IMG/VR virus record: IMGVR_UViG_3300035698_029839
Span: 233,711-297,710 of that record
DNA: 64,000 nt
Strand: one strand, 5' to 3'
Source of the DNA: a virus
The position numbers and the translations under genes were made by a program. Below the pieces are notes generated by a model, which saw nothing but the letters and a program-made list of their open reading frames with translations, was not told where the DNA came from and ran no database searches. Positions 28,088 to 35,955 of the stretch are shown here, piece by piece (position 1 is the stretch's first letter; the number at the start of each line of letters is the position of its first letter).

Positions 28088-28849
28088 ATGTTAAAAAAAG
28101 ACGTGCCAAACGGAGTTATTATCTATGAAGGGCCTAGTGTTATAGATGGTGAGCCAATTGTAGTAATTGCTAATAGTTTCAAGACTAATAAGAACCGTAA
28201 AATAGGGGATATGATACAAACATGGATTTTACGATCTGATATTCATCCTAATGACGCTCTTAAAAGTGGTGACGATTTTAGTATTTGTGGGGATTGTATT
28301 CATCGTGGGAAGTACGTAAAAGAAACTGATACAGTTACAAATAGGACTTGTTATGTAAACTTATATCAGCAAGGCGTTTTCTCTATTTACAATGCTTATA
28401 AACGTGGCTCTTATCCTGTTTGTGATATTAAGTATTTACAACTCTTTCGCAATAGGCATGTTAGAATTGGTTCATATGGTGACCCTGCAGCAGTGCCTAT
28501 TTATGTATGGGATAGTATTACAAAATTCAGCAAAGATTATACTGGGTATACACACCAATGGAAATTTTGCGATTACCAATATTCTATGTATTGTATGGCT
28601 AGTTGTGAAACTGAAACCGAACAAAATCTTGCTGATATTCATGGGTGGAGAACTTTCAGGATTATCAAAGATGTTGACACCGAATTAATAGATGGGGAAA
28701 TGCGTTGTCCTGCTCAAACTCATGGGACTCATTGCGACAAGTGCGGTATTTGTAATGGTTCTATGTCAAACCGTAAAAATATAGTTGTAGTCTTTCATGG
28801 TGCGCAAGGTCGTGAAAAACAATATCTTTCTAAAGTATCATGTAAATAA
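28088..28849 (+). CDS. Conserved Cys-rich phage protein (CGDCxHRG family)
   Basis: 253 residues. MIQTWILRSDI, SICGDCIHRG, CYVNLYQQGVFSIYNAYKRGSYP and a C-terminal CPAQ..GTHCDKCGICNG are characteristic of a widespread phage family of unknown function, probably metal-binding. Complete length. Confidence 0.88.
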   Translation: MLKKDVPNGVIIYEGPSVIDGEPIVVIANSFKTNKNRKIGDMIQTWILRSDIHPNDALKSGDDFSICGDCIHRGKYVKETDTVTNRTCYVNLYQQGVFSIYNAYKRGSYPVCDIKYLQLFRNRHVRIGSYGDPAAVPIYVWDSITKFSKDYTGYTHQWKFCDYQYSMYCMASCETETEQNLADIHGWRTFRIIKDVDTELIDGEMRCPAQTHGTHCDKCGICNGSMSNRKNIVVVFHGAQGREKQYLSKVSCK

Positions 28850-28882
28850 TTCCAGACAACTGATTTTTTAATAGTATAGGTT
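28850..28882 (+). promoter_or_regulatory. CCAGACAA element upstream of 28913
   Basis: Copy with the full TATAGGTTGTTAAT right half. Confidence 0.65.
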
Positions 28883-28912
28883 GTTAATGATAATAAATTT
28901 TGGAGAAACAAA

Positions 28913-29302
28913 ATGACTGAAAATGAAAAGAATAAAGGTCCTTTATATGTGTATTGCCATGATTGTGAAACATTATTGGCAAAATGCTATGACATAAGCT
29001 CTGCTCACGTTGTATGCGCTGCTCATCGTAAGGACGAGCATAGTGGTTGCACAGTTACTACTGGTAATAAGTATTATTTTGATAATGTTTTTCCTCATAT
29101 AGAGTTAGAGCCTAATAAGGTTCTTCTTACTGTTCTTGGTGGTGTTGTTGATCTTGTTAATAAGCCTTTTGGTATTGAGGTTGAGATCAGGGATTTTGAT
29201 GTTGAGGGTATAGATGCAGAGGGTGATGAGCGTTGTAAAAAAGACTCTAATGGTGACTGGTATCAAGAAATGCTTTGGGAATCAACAGTAGAAGTATTAT
29301 AA
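28913..29302 (+). CDS. Hypothetical protein with Cys-rich N-terminus
   Basis: 129 residues. CHDCETLLAKC and CAAH near the N-terminus; the C-terminal half (VLGGVVDLV...IEVEIRDFDVEGIDAEG) shares the GG..V..EVxDFDVxGxD pattern with the gene at 37007. Function unknown. Confidence 0.8.
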   Translation: MTENEKNKGPLYVYCHDCETLLAKCYDISSAHVVCAAHRKDEHSGCTVTTGNKYYFDNVFPHIELEPNKVLLTVLGGVVDLVNKPFGIEVEIRDFDVEGIDAEGDERCKKDSNGDWYQEMLWESTVEVL

Positions 29303-29305
29303 TAA

Positions 29306-29339
29306 TTCCAGACAAGTGGTTTTTTACTTGACTATAAAG
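29306..29339 (+). promoter_or_regulatory. CCAGACAA element overlapping a sigma-70-like promoter
   Basis: The right half of the element merges into the promoter at 29328, so both classes serve one gene. Confidence 0.6.
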
Positions 29340-29356
29340 TGAAAGTAAAGTATAAT
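29328..29356 (+). promoter_or_regulatory. Sigma-70-like promoter with AGTGAAAG
   Basis: TTGACT, 17-nt spacer with AAAGTGAAAG, TATAAT; gene start at 29378. Confidence 0.65.
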
Positions 29357-29377
29357 TAAATTTTTGGAGTAAATAAA

Positions 29378-29578
29378 ATGAGTGAATATACAAGATTATA
29401 TAAAGAAGATGTCAGAGCTCCTATTTGGAAAAATATGATAAAAGAGTTAGAATTGCCTAAAGATACAAATGAGATATCAATAAAAATGATATCTTATATG
29501 ACAGAAAGAAATAAGCAGCAAGCAATAGAATTTCAAAAAAACCAGAGTGCTAAAAGCTTAAAAAGTAGTGTGAAATAG
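29378..29578 (+). CDS. 66-aa helical protein
   Basis: TTTTTGGAG site. Charged helical peptide, not recognised. Confidence 0.7.
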   Translation: MSEYTRLYKEDVRAPIWKNMIKELELPKDTNEISIKMISYMTERNKQQAIEFQKNQSAKSLKSSVK

Positions 29579-29599
29579 AATTAAATTTTTTGGAAAAAA

Positions 29600-29749
29600 A
29601 TGAAAAAAGATAGAGAAATAAAACTTAAAAAAATAGAGAATTATGTTAAAGACAAAATGAAACTTTTTGGTAATTCAGAAGATATTAGAGGAAAAGCAAT
29701 TATGGAAGTTCTTCAAAATATTGATGCTATTTCAAAAGGTATTATATAA
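29600..29749 (+). CDS. 49-aa Lys-rich protein
   Basis: MKKDREIKLKKIENYVK...; starts after TTTTTTGGAAAA. A helical, charged peptide. Not recognised. Confidence 0.6.
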   Translation: MKKDREIKLKKIENYVKDKMKLFGNSEDIRGKAIMEVLQNIDAISKGII

Positions 29750-29805
29750 TCTAGGAGTGTGTTTTTTGTTATTATATGCTGTTAATATGATTTTTGGAGA
29801 AAAAA

Positions 29806-30546
29806 ATGAAAAACAAGAAAAAGTGGAAGATTTTAATAATAGGTATAATAGTTTTTATGTTGATTAATATTTCTTATGGGGATGATAAACTTAAAACACG
29901 AGAAGATTATGAGAATTTTATAAAACAACAACAGGTAAAAATAGAAACATTGGAAAAAACAGTTTCTGAGCTAAAAAAACAAGTACTTGATTTAGGATGG
30001 GAATTACATCCTCTTAAATATGGAATGGATCCGAATATAACTGAGCGATTAAAAGAAGAAAATGGAAAATTACAAATTATTATAAAAGATCAAAAGACAG
30101 AAATTCAGCGGCTACTGTCCCTGTTTCAACAGATAAGAATTGACCCAAATTCAGAACCGAATAATATTCAAAAACTCATGATTGAAAAGGAAGAAAAGGA
30201 GTATCAGAAACGATTAGTAAATTATAAGAAATATAGTAGAAGAGAAAACCCACCGCAAACAAGGGAAGAAATTTTGAGGAAAGAATTAGAAGAGTTTTTT
30301 ATGGATATCACGGAAGTTAAGTGGGTTAAATTTAATGATAACACTATATATGTCGGTTTTAATTCTTATCCTCTTGATGGAAATGCTATACTTCGAGGGG
30401 CAGCTCTTCACGGTAATAAAGCAATAAATTTTGGATGTCATGTATGGGCAGTACATGAAGATCAAAAAAATAATTATCCATATTATGGAACCCTTAATGG
30501 TAAATGGTATGATGAGATAACAGCGAGATATGGAAAAATTAAATAA
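29806..30546 (+). CDS. Exported coiled-coil protein, 246 aa
   Basis: Basic N-terminus and hydrophobic helix (about 8-22) ending SYG, a probable signal peptide or anchor; coiled coil (about 28-110); C-terminal globular part with NYPYYGTLNGKWYDE. I start at the ATG after TTTTTGGAG; an upstream in-frame TTG would swallow that site. Confidence 0.78.
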   Translation: MKNKKKWKILIIGIIVFMLINISYGDDKLKTREDYENFIKQQQVKIETLEKTVSELKKQVLDLGWELHPLKYGMDPNITERLKEENGKLQIIIKDQKTEIQRLLSLFQQIRIDPNSEPNNIQKLMIEKEEKEYQKRLVNYKKYSRRENPPQTREEILRKELEEFFMDITEVKWVKFNDNTIYVGFNSYPLDGNAILRGAALHGNKAINFGCHVWAVHEDQKNNYPYYGTLNGKWYDEITARYGKIK

Positions 30547-30650
30547 TATAAATATTTGATTTTTATTTATAGAGTGCTTAAATAGAATAAATCAACGTAT
30601 GGATTCACTGGAGATTGAGAAGTTAGCAGATTAATTTTGGAGTTAATAAG

Positions 30651-30812
30651 ATGTTAAATGTAGAGTGTGTAGATAAAAAAGAAAACGGTGTGGAGATAGT
30701 CTTTTCAGATCCAGATGGAGATGAGGCTATTAAGGTGTGTGTTTCTGAGAAAACTGCTTGGAATTTGGAGAGAGAAATTCAAAGACAACGCTATGCGGCG
30801 AAAAAAGAATAA
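30651..30812 (+). CDS. 53-aa protein
   Basis: TTTTGGAG site 8 nt before ATG. Acidic, with two Cys. Stop overlaps nothing; the next element follows at once. Confidence 0.65.
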   Translation: MLNVECVDKKENGVEIVFSDPDGDEAIKVCVSEKTAWNLEREIQRQRYAAKKE

Positions 30813-30844
30813 TTCCAGACAAGTGGTTTTTTATTATTATAAGT
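30813..30844 (+). promoter_or_regulatory. CCAGACAA element upstream of the PARP gene
   Basis: Copy with TATAAGTTGTTAAT right half. Confidence 0.65.
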
Positions 30845-30872
30845 TGTTAATATAATTTTTTAGGAGAAAAAA

Positions 30873-32207
30873 ATGCCAGTAGTAATAGAACATAAAAAAT
30901 TTAGTTGCACAAAGTTGGGTAGCAATAATAATAAGTTTTGGAACGTAACACTTTATGATAATGATGATGTTATGTCAGAATGGGGAAGACAGGGGAAAAC
31001 CTCACAATCTAAAACTTGGCCAGGTGTGGGTCGTTCTTTTATGGAAAAGAAGATAGAAGAAAAGAACAAAAAAGGGTATCATGAAAACCAAGTAGTCGAA
31101 GGGTCTGGGGAAGTTTCAATATCAGGACATAAAGTTGCTAACACTGAATTAAAAGATATAGCAGCTAAGCAAATAAAATCTAAAAATCCTATCGTAGCAA
31201 AATTAGTTAGTTTTTTAGTCGATGTAAACGCTCATGCTATACATAAAGCAACAGGCGGTAAAATTACATATGATACAAGCTCCGCTACGTTCAAAACTAC
31301 ACAAGGAGTAGTTATACCATCGCAAGTTACAAGGGCAAGAGATTTGTTATCTACTATGTACGATTATGTTAAAAATAACAAATTTGATATGATAGAGGAT
31401 AATTTGAACGAATACTTATCTTTGATTCCGAGAGATTTTGGTATGCACAAGATGAGTCCTTCTGATATTCTTCCAGATGTTGCAGCTGTTGGAGCAGAGA
31501 ATGATATTTTAGATGGTTTGGATTCTTCTTTTGCAGGATTACAAACGTCCACACCGAAAAAGAAAACGACGAAGAAAACAACAAAGAAAAAAGATACTCC
31601 ACAGATTTTTGATGTAGAAATGGGTATTGTTACAGATAAGAAAATCATATCTCATGTCAAACATCTTTATCAATCAACACGCAGAAGTATGCACCAGTCC
31701 AACAGTTTATCTGTACAAACAGTTTACTCTGTAACTATCAAGACAGTAAAAAATGCTTTTGATAGTCATGGAGCAAAGATGAAAAATATTTGGCAGTTGT
31801 GGCATGGTACAAAAGCAAGTAACCTTTTGTCTATTATGAGACAAGGTTTGATTATACCACCGTCAAGCTCTGGACATGTAACAGGTCGTATGTATTCAGA
31901 TGGTGTTTATTTTTCTGATATTAGTACTAAAGCATTAAATTATGCCACTAATTATTGGGGAGGTGGGGGTAGTACTGATAAAACATTTATGTTCTTAGCA
32001 GATGTTGCGATGGGAAAATATCATATAGCTAAAGATTCATGGACTAATTATCCTGTCTCTGGTTCAGATAGCACTTGGGCTAAAGGTAGAGACAAGGGAG
32101 GTGTTAATAGTGGCGTAATAAATGATGAAATGATAGTATATCGTACCGATCAGTGTAATTTGGTTTACCTTGTCGAATTTGTACCAAGGAATCAGCTTAG
32201 GAAATAA
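30873..32207 (+). CDS. Poly(ADP-ribose) polymerase-like protein (WGR, regulatory, ART domains)
   Basis: 444 residues with the core order of DNA-dependent PARPs. WGR domain about 1-75 (NKFWNVTLYD, SEWGRQGKTS, F...KNKKGY). Helical regulatory domain about 85-205 ending YLSLIPRDFG, equivalent to FYTLIPHDFG of PARP1. A Lys/Thr linker (about 220-250). Catalytic ART domain about 265-444: LWHGT (His), SDGVYFSD...ALNYA (Tyr), NDEMIVY (Glu), so the H-Y-E triad is complete, which in the family allows chain elongation. PARPs move ADP-ribose from NAD+ to proteins or DNA ends. The macrodomain gene at 35956 could reverse it. Confidence 0.93.
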   Translation: MPVVIEHKKFSCTKLGSNNNKFWNVTLYDNDDVMSEWGRQGKTSQSKTWPGVGRSFMEKKIEEKNKKGYHENQVVEGSGEVSISGHKVANTELKDIAAKQIKSKNPIVAKLVSFLVDVNAHAIHKATGGKITYDTSSATFKTTQGVVIPSQVTRARDLLSTMYDYVKNNKFDMIEDNLNEYLSLIPRDFGMHKMSPSDILPDVAAVGAENDILDGLDSSFAGLQTSTPKKKTTKKTTKKKDTPQIFDVEMGIVTDKKIISHVKHLYQSTRRSMHQSNSLSVQTVYSVTIKTVKNAFDSHGAKMKNIWQLWHGTKASNLLSIMRQGLIIPPSSSGHVTGRMYSDGVYFSDISTKALNYATNYWGGGGSTDKTFMFLADVAMGKYHIAKDSWTNYPVSGSDSTWAKGRDKGGVNSGVINDEMIVYRTDQCNLVYLVEFVPRNQLRK

Positions 32208-32208
32208 A

Positions 32209-32241
32209 TTCCAGACAAGTGTTTTTTGTTTTAGTAGAATG
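32209..32241 (+). promoter_or_regulatory. CCAGACAA element upstream of 32275
   Basis: Copy with a variant TAGAAT right half. Confidence 0.55.
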
Positions 32242-32274
32242 TAAATAATAATATTAATTTTTCGGCGAAATAGA

Positions 32275-32499
32275 ATGACATATACAGAAACTTACAAAAT
32301 AAAAGTAACAACTTATATAAGAATTAAGTATGATGATGGAGCAAGAGATGGAATTCTTATTGAGAATGAAAAGGATAGTGATTATGTGAAAGTGTTTTTT
32401 CCTGTAGAGATGACAATAGAAGTAATTACTAGAGATATGATTTATAAAGCAGGGAAAATGATGGAAATTAATTTTAATAATTCTGGTTTGTGGGAATAA
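32275..32499 (+). CDS. 74-aa beta-rich protein
   Basis: Alternating hydrophobic pattern (TYKIKVTTYIRIKYDDG..VKVFFPVEMTIEVI), a small beta protein. Unknown. A degenerate element copy (CCAGATGAA) follows its stop at about 32503. Confidence 0.7.
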   Translation: MTYTETYKIKVTTYIRIKYDDGARDGILIENEKDSDYVKVFFPVEMTIEVITRDMIYKAGKMMEINFNNSGLWE

Positions 32500-32569
32500 T
32501 AAAATCCAGATGAATAAAAATTAGTTTGTATGAAATGTTGAAGTAAATAATAATCTTTCGGAGAAAATC

Positions 32570-32788
32570 ATGAATGTGAGAAAAATAGAAATATATATAA
32601 ATCTTTGTGATAGTAGGCGTAGATTCCAAGTTGTAGATGATGATAGCTTTAGTAAGGACATTAAATGTGCCTATGATCTTACTAAAAATTGTTCTCCTGA
32701 ATGTGCAACATGTAGGATATGGGGATCTTCCAAGAAAGCGTCATGCGACAGGGTAGGAGAGGGTTTTGATATAGGCTCTCTTGAATAA
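32570..32788 (+). CDS. 72-aa Cys-rich protein
   Basis: Seven Cys, including CSPECATCR; likely metal-binding. TTCGGAG site. Unknown. Confidence 0.72.
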   Translation: MNVRKIEIYINLCDSRRRFQVVDDDSFSKDIKCAYDLTKNCSPECATCRIWGSSKKASCDRVGEGFDIGSLE

Positions 32789-32821
32789 TTCCAGACAAGT
32801 GGTTTTTCAATAGTATGGTAT
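32789..32821 (+). promoter_or_regulatory. CCAGACAA element upstream of 32868
   Basis: Copy directly after the stop codon. Confidence 0.6.
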
Positions 32822-32867
32822 AGTGAAGTATAAAAACTAATAATATTAAATAATGGAGAAACGAAAA

Positions 32868-33452
32868 ATGTGTACAGTATTAGCAGCAACATCAATTTTA
32901 GAAATTCTTCAAGAAGGAATGAAGAATGGAGAGGTTTTTACCTCTTTTGATATCACTGTTGGAGCAAGGGCCGTAGTCTCTGATAAGGTCTTTCACAGTG
33001 ATGTTAGACGTATCGTTAATGGAGAATTTGATAATGGCGAAATGGCTAGCTATAATAGAGAGCTTTGTTCTCTTAATATTCCTTCAAGCCCCCAAGCTTT
33101 TGTCTTTTTCCCTGATGGAAAATTGGCAACTGACCATCCTCTCGTATCAGACAGCACCGACCCTAATGATGGTACGGATGATGGTACGGATGGCACTGTA
33201 TCGGTTGTCCTCGATGATGATGAGTATAAGCTCACCAAAGATGGACGTGTCAACATTCCTAAGAAACTTTTCAGCCAGATCGTGCCTAGTGCGGGTAGTT
33301 ACGATGTGCTTGTGAACGGCAGTTTGAAAAGTGTTGCACCGAACAAAGACGGACGTGTAAGGCTCTGCCTTATACGAATCGGTATCAATGACAGCAAAGT
33401 TAAACTTTCAGTCGATACCACAAACAATACTATCAATCTTGAAACTATTTAA
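32868..33452 (+). CDS. Hypothetical two-part protein, 194 aa
   Basis: N-terminal helical half, an Asp/Gly-rich linker with DDGTDDGTDG repeats (about 95-108), and a beta-rich C-terminal half (KLTKDGRVNIPKKLF...VLVNGS) somewhat like AbrB/SpoVT-type swapped-hairpin DNA-binding domains, though this is weak. Start placed after GGAG; an upstream in-frame ATG at 32853 contains that site. Base composition is less AT-rich than its neighbours. Confidence 0.75.
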   Translation: MCTVLAATSILEILQEGMKNGEVFTSFDITVGARAVVSDKVFHSDVRRIVNGEFDNGEMASYNRELCSLNIPSSPQAFVFFPDGKLATDHPLVSDSTDPNDGTDDGTDGTVSVVLDDDEYKLTKDGRVNIPKKLFSQIVPSAGSYDVLVNGSLKSVAPNKDGRVRLCLIRIGINDSKVKLSVDTTNNTINLETI

Positions 33453-33476
33453 TAGTTTCGACTAATTCCTACTGAT

Positions 33477-33504
33477 AAGGGCAAGTTAATAGCTTGCCCT
33501 TATA
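33477..33504 (+). terminator. Intrinsic terminator
   Basis: GGGCAAG TTAATAG CTTGCCC stem; short T-rich tail. Confidence 0.6.
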
Positions 33505-33505
33505 A

Positions 33506-33540
33506 TTCCAGACAAGTGATTTTCTATTTTGGTATAGTGT
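33506..33540 (+). promoter_or_regulatory. CCAGACAA element upstream of 33569
   Basis: Copy after the terminator. Confidence 0.6.
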
Positions 33541-33568
33541 TAATGTTATTTTATATTGGAGAAATAAG

Positions 33569-34270
33569 ATGAATAGAAATATGTTATATGTAGAATATCC
33601 TTTGGCAAGGTCATTATTTGAAGCTATTGAGTGTCTGGAAAATGGAGGAAGTGTCTGGCAGGAAATATCAGATGATTTTCCTGATTGTGCAGGATTTGAT
33701 ACTTCCGAAGATTTAGCAGATAATTTTCCTGATGATGAAATTGAGGAGTATGATTTGATTCATCTTGTTCCTAAGGGGTTGGAATCAATTCCAGCAAGAC
33801 CTTTCGTAATAGAAGAAACGGTCTGGGCAACAGAAAGATTCTTCATTACAAATGATTTATATATGCACAAGGGAGACTCTTATAAGATAGTCGAAATTAG
33901 TGATGATGGTAAGAGTATCAAACTTGATGTTCCTAAAAATGAACAAAAGGACACGATGTGGCCTGCTGATAAATTTTGCAGATGTGTACTTCCTGTAGAT
34001 AAGAAAAAAGTCTATGCTCTGGCTGATATGACAAGTAGTAGTGTAGGATATGATTTGGACAATGTTTATGAAGATTTGAGTTTCCTCAAGGAAGAGTGTG
34101 ATGGAGATACTGTTTGGTCTGATAGTTATCAAAATGAAGATGAATTCATAGATTATATGAAATCATTGGGACATAGTGTATCAGGAATAAATTGGGATAT
34201 TGTAGGATATGGTAGAGAAACAGGAGAATTAGTCTATGCGATTCAGCAATGTTTCTTGAGAACAAGATAA
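33569..34270 (+). CDS. Hypothetical acidic protein, 233 aa
   Basis: Asp/Glu-rich with two possibly repeated halves (DNDLYMHKGDSYKIVEISDDGKSIKL is SH3-like). Not recognised. Confidence 0.82.
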   Translation: MNRNMLYVEYPLARSLFEAIECLENGGSVWQEISDDFPDCAGFDTSEDLADNFPDDEIEEYDLIHLVPKGLESIPARPFVIEETVWATERFFITNDLYMHKGDSYKIVEISDDGKSIKLDVPKNEQKDTMWPADKFCRCVLPVDKKKVYALADMTSSSVGYDLDNVYEDLSFLKEECDGDTVWSDSYQNEDEFIDYMKSLGHSVSGINWDIVGYGRETGELVYAIQQCFLRTR

Positions 34271-34296
34271 TTTTTATTGATTTTATTTCTCCAACA

Positions 34297-34326
34297 TGAG
34301 GAGCGTGGTTGATTCCATGCTCCTCA
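34297..34326 (+). terminator. Terminator-like hairpin
   Basis: TGAGGAGCGTGG/CCATGCTCCTCA, 12-bp stem; no long T-run. Confidence 0.5.
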
Positions 34327-34332
34327 CTCCAT

Positions 34333-34365
34333 TTCCAGACAAGTGGTTTTTTATATTGGTAGATT
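34333..34365 (+). promoter_or_regulatory. CCAGACAA element, start codon adjacent
   Basis: TAGATT runs straight into ATG at 34366. Confidence 0.6.
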
Positions 34366-34587
34366 ATGATAAAAGAAATAAAAAAACTTAGAGAGCAAAC
34401 AAATAAAGCAGAAGTTGCTTTGTATCAGGCAGTTATGGATTTAGGCAATCATATGAATAAGTGCAATTGTGATGATTTGCATTTTTCGAGTTCAGTTAGA
34501 TATGATTTTGTTAATACTATTTCTCATCATGAGGTTCATACATTTTGTCTTAATTGTGGTGGATTTATTACTTTAACGGAGATATAA
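34366..34587 (+). CDS. 73-aa Cys-rich protein
   Basis: Helical N-terminus, CNCDDLHF and CLNCGG near the end, a possible zinc site. No leader or ribosome site. Confidence 0.7.
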   Translation: MIKEIKKLREQTNKAEVALYQAVMDLGNHMNKCNCDDLHFSSSVRYDFVNTISHHEVHTFCLNCGGFITLTEI

Positions 34588-34589
34588 AA

Positions 34590-35162
34590 ATGCCAGTAAA
34601 AGAAAATCCTACAAGAGATGTCAAATGCAGATGTGGTAAAACAACTACTGTTAATATTGAGCCTGCAATAGCATATTGCAAAACTACAAGATTTGTTTGT
34701 GAGTGTAAGAAAGTGGTTCATATTACAGATTATTGCAATGGCTGTATCACTTATATGTTTCCCTCTAAAGAGGTAGATGAAGCTTTTCTCAAAATGAGGG
34801 AAGAAGATGAGGAAAGAAAGAATAAAGATAGGAAGAGATGTACGGGTCGTATAGCAGATTTTTACACTTTTATAGATGAAATACCTGTTGGTACAAGACT
34901 TTCTACTATTGAAGATTGTAAAAAGTGCGATGGAATGAAAGGTTGTGGAGTATCACAGCATTGTTTAATAACAGAAAAACAGATACAAAGAAAATGTTTT
35001 AATCATTGTCCTAGATGTGATGCTGGTGAAAATGATATTGAGTGGGGAGAAAAAGATTGGTCTGATGAATCAGCTTGGCAAGACGCTGTTTGTAAGAAAT
35101 GTGGGTGTATGTTTTCAGAAGTATATATTTATAGTTGTTCAGAAATTGATGCACCGATATAG
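34590..35162 (+). CDS. Multi-zinc-ribbon protein, 190 aa
   Basis: At least five Cys pairs (CRCG, CECKK, CKKCDGMKGCG, CPRC, CKKCGC). ATG chosen after ACGGAGAT. Possibly nucleic-acid or metal binding. Unknown. Confidence 0.78.
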   Translation: MPVKENPTRDVKCRCGKTTTVNIEPAIAYCKTTRFVCECKKVVHITDYCNGCITYMFPSKEVDEAFLKMREEDEERKNKDRKRCTGRIADFYTFIDEIPVGTRLSTIEDCKKCDGMKGCGVSQHCLITEKQIQRKCFNHCPRCDAGENDIEWGEKDWSDESAWQDAVCKKCGCMFSEVYIYSCSEIDAPI

Positions 35163-35177
35163 TTTCCTAATGGATAA

Positions 35178-35210
35178 TTCCAGACAAGTGATTTTTTGTT
35201 ATTATAGGTT
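35178..35210 (+). promoter_or_regulatory. CCAGACAA element upstream of a tRNA-like RNA
   Basis: Full right half TATAGGTTGTTAAT; the first feature downstream is the RNA at 35222, not a gene. Confidence 0.6.
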
Positions 35211-35221
35211 GTTAATAAGAA

Positions 35222-35338
35222 AAAAGAATAAGGTTGTAGTTCAACTGTCAGAATGATGGACTAGGCTCTGTTGAGAAGTCGCAATTTTCTATCCTAGTTA
35301 CAAGATGTGGAATCGAGACCACCAATTCTTATTCTTTT
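35222..35338 (+). ncRNA. Solitary tRNA-like RNA with expanded anticodon arm
   Basis: Perfect 11-bp closing stem AAAAGAATAAG/CTTATTCTTTT. D-arm-like GTTGTAGTTCAACTG, T-arm GTGG-AATCGAGA-CCAC, and ACTAGG/CCTAGT stem enclosing 27 nt where a 7-nt anticodon loop would sit. Lies 11 kb from the tRNA island with its own element. Confidence 0.5.
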
Positions 35339-35362
35339 ACTAATTTATTTTTTGGAGAAAAA

Positions 35363-35677
35363 ATGAGTAATTTAGCTTATATACAAACAGTTGAAGTAAA
35401 GAAAACCTATGCAGAAGAAATAGTTATAGATGTAAGAGTCTGGGATAATTTTACTGAGGGAGACTCTTATATAGGAGAAAAGGGACAAGTAGGAGATAGG
35501 GGAGTTGATGTAAAAGATGATATGTCTATTCTCCAGTATTGTAAAGATATTGGTTCTGATGATAGTGCTAGTATTTGTAGTGTAATAGATAGTATTCTCG
35601 AAAATAAAAAGGGTGTAGAAATCAATGGCACTTTTTATGAGTGGGACGAAATAAAACATATATTTCCAGACAACTGA
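35363..35677 (+). CDS. Hypothetical protein, 104 aa
   Basis: Acidic, mixed structure. TTTTTGGAG site. The last residues FPDN and stop are encoded by the next element. Confidence 0.75.
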   Translation: MSNLAYIQTVEVKKTYAEEIVIDVRVWDNFTEGDSYIGEKGQVGDRGVDVKDDMSILQYCKDIGSDDSASICSVIDSILENKKGVEINGTFYEWDEIKHIFPDN

Positions 35678-35696
35678 TTTTTTAATAGGGTAGAAT
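35664..35696 (+). promoter_or_regulatory. CCAGACAA element, start codon adjacent
   Basis: TAGAAT joins ATG at 35697. Confidence 0.6.
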
Positions 35697-35945
35697 ATGG
35701 ATGATAAAATTCTAAAAAATTTAATAGCTATCATAGAGAATTTTGATTTTCAGGTTATGTGGAATGCTGATTTTGGAAAATATTGTGTTCTTCGTCATAT
35801 AGTCCATTATATTGATGGTGAAGCAATGGTTAATTTTAGAGATTTTAGAGCAAAACATATAGACTTATATAATTGTTCTATGGATGATTTTATATTTTTT
35901 CGGAAATCACAAATGACAGAAATATTAAAACATATAAAAAAGTGA
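35697..35945 (+). CDS. 82-aa protein
   Basis: Leaderless arrangement. Helical with aromatic residues. Precedes the macrodomain gene by 10 nt and is probably co-transcribed with it. Confidence 0.7.
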   Translation: MDDKILKNLIAIIENFDFQVMWNADFGKYCVLRHIVHYIDGEAMVNFRDFRAKHIDLYNCSMDDFIFFRKSQMTEILKHIKK

Positions 35946-35955
35946 GGGTATTAAA

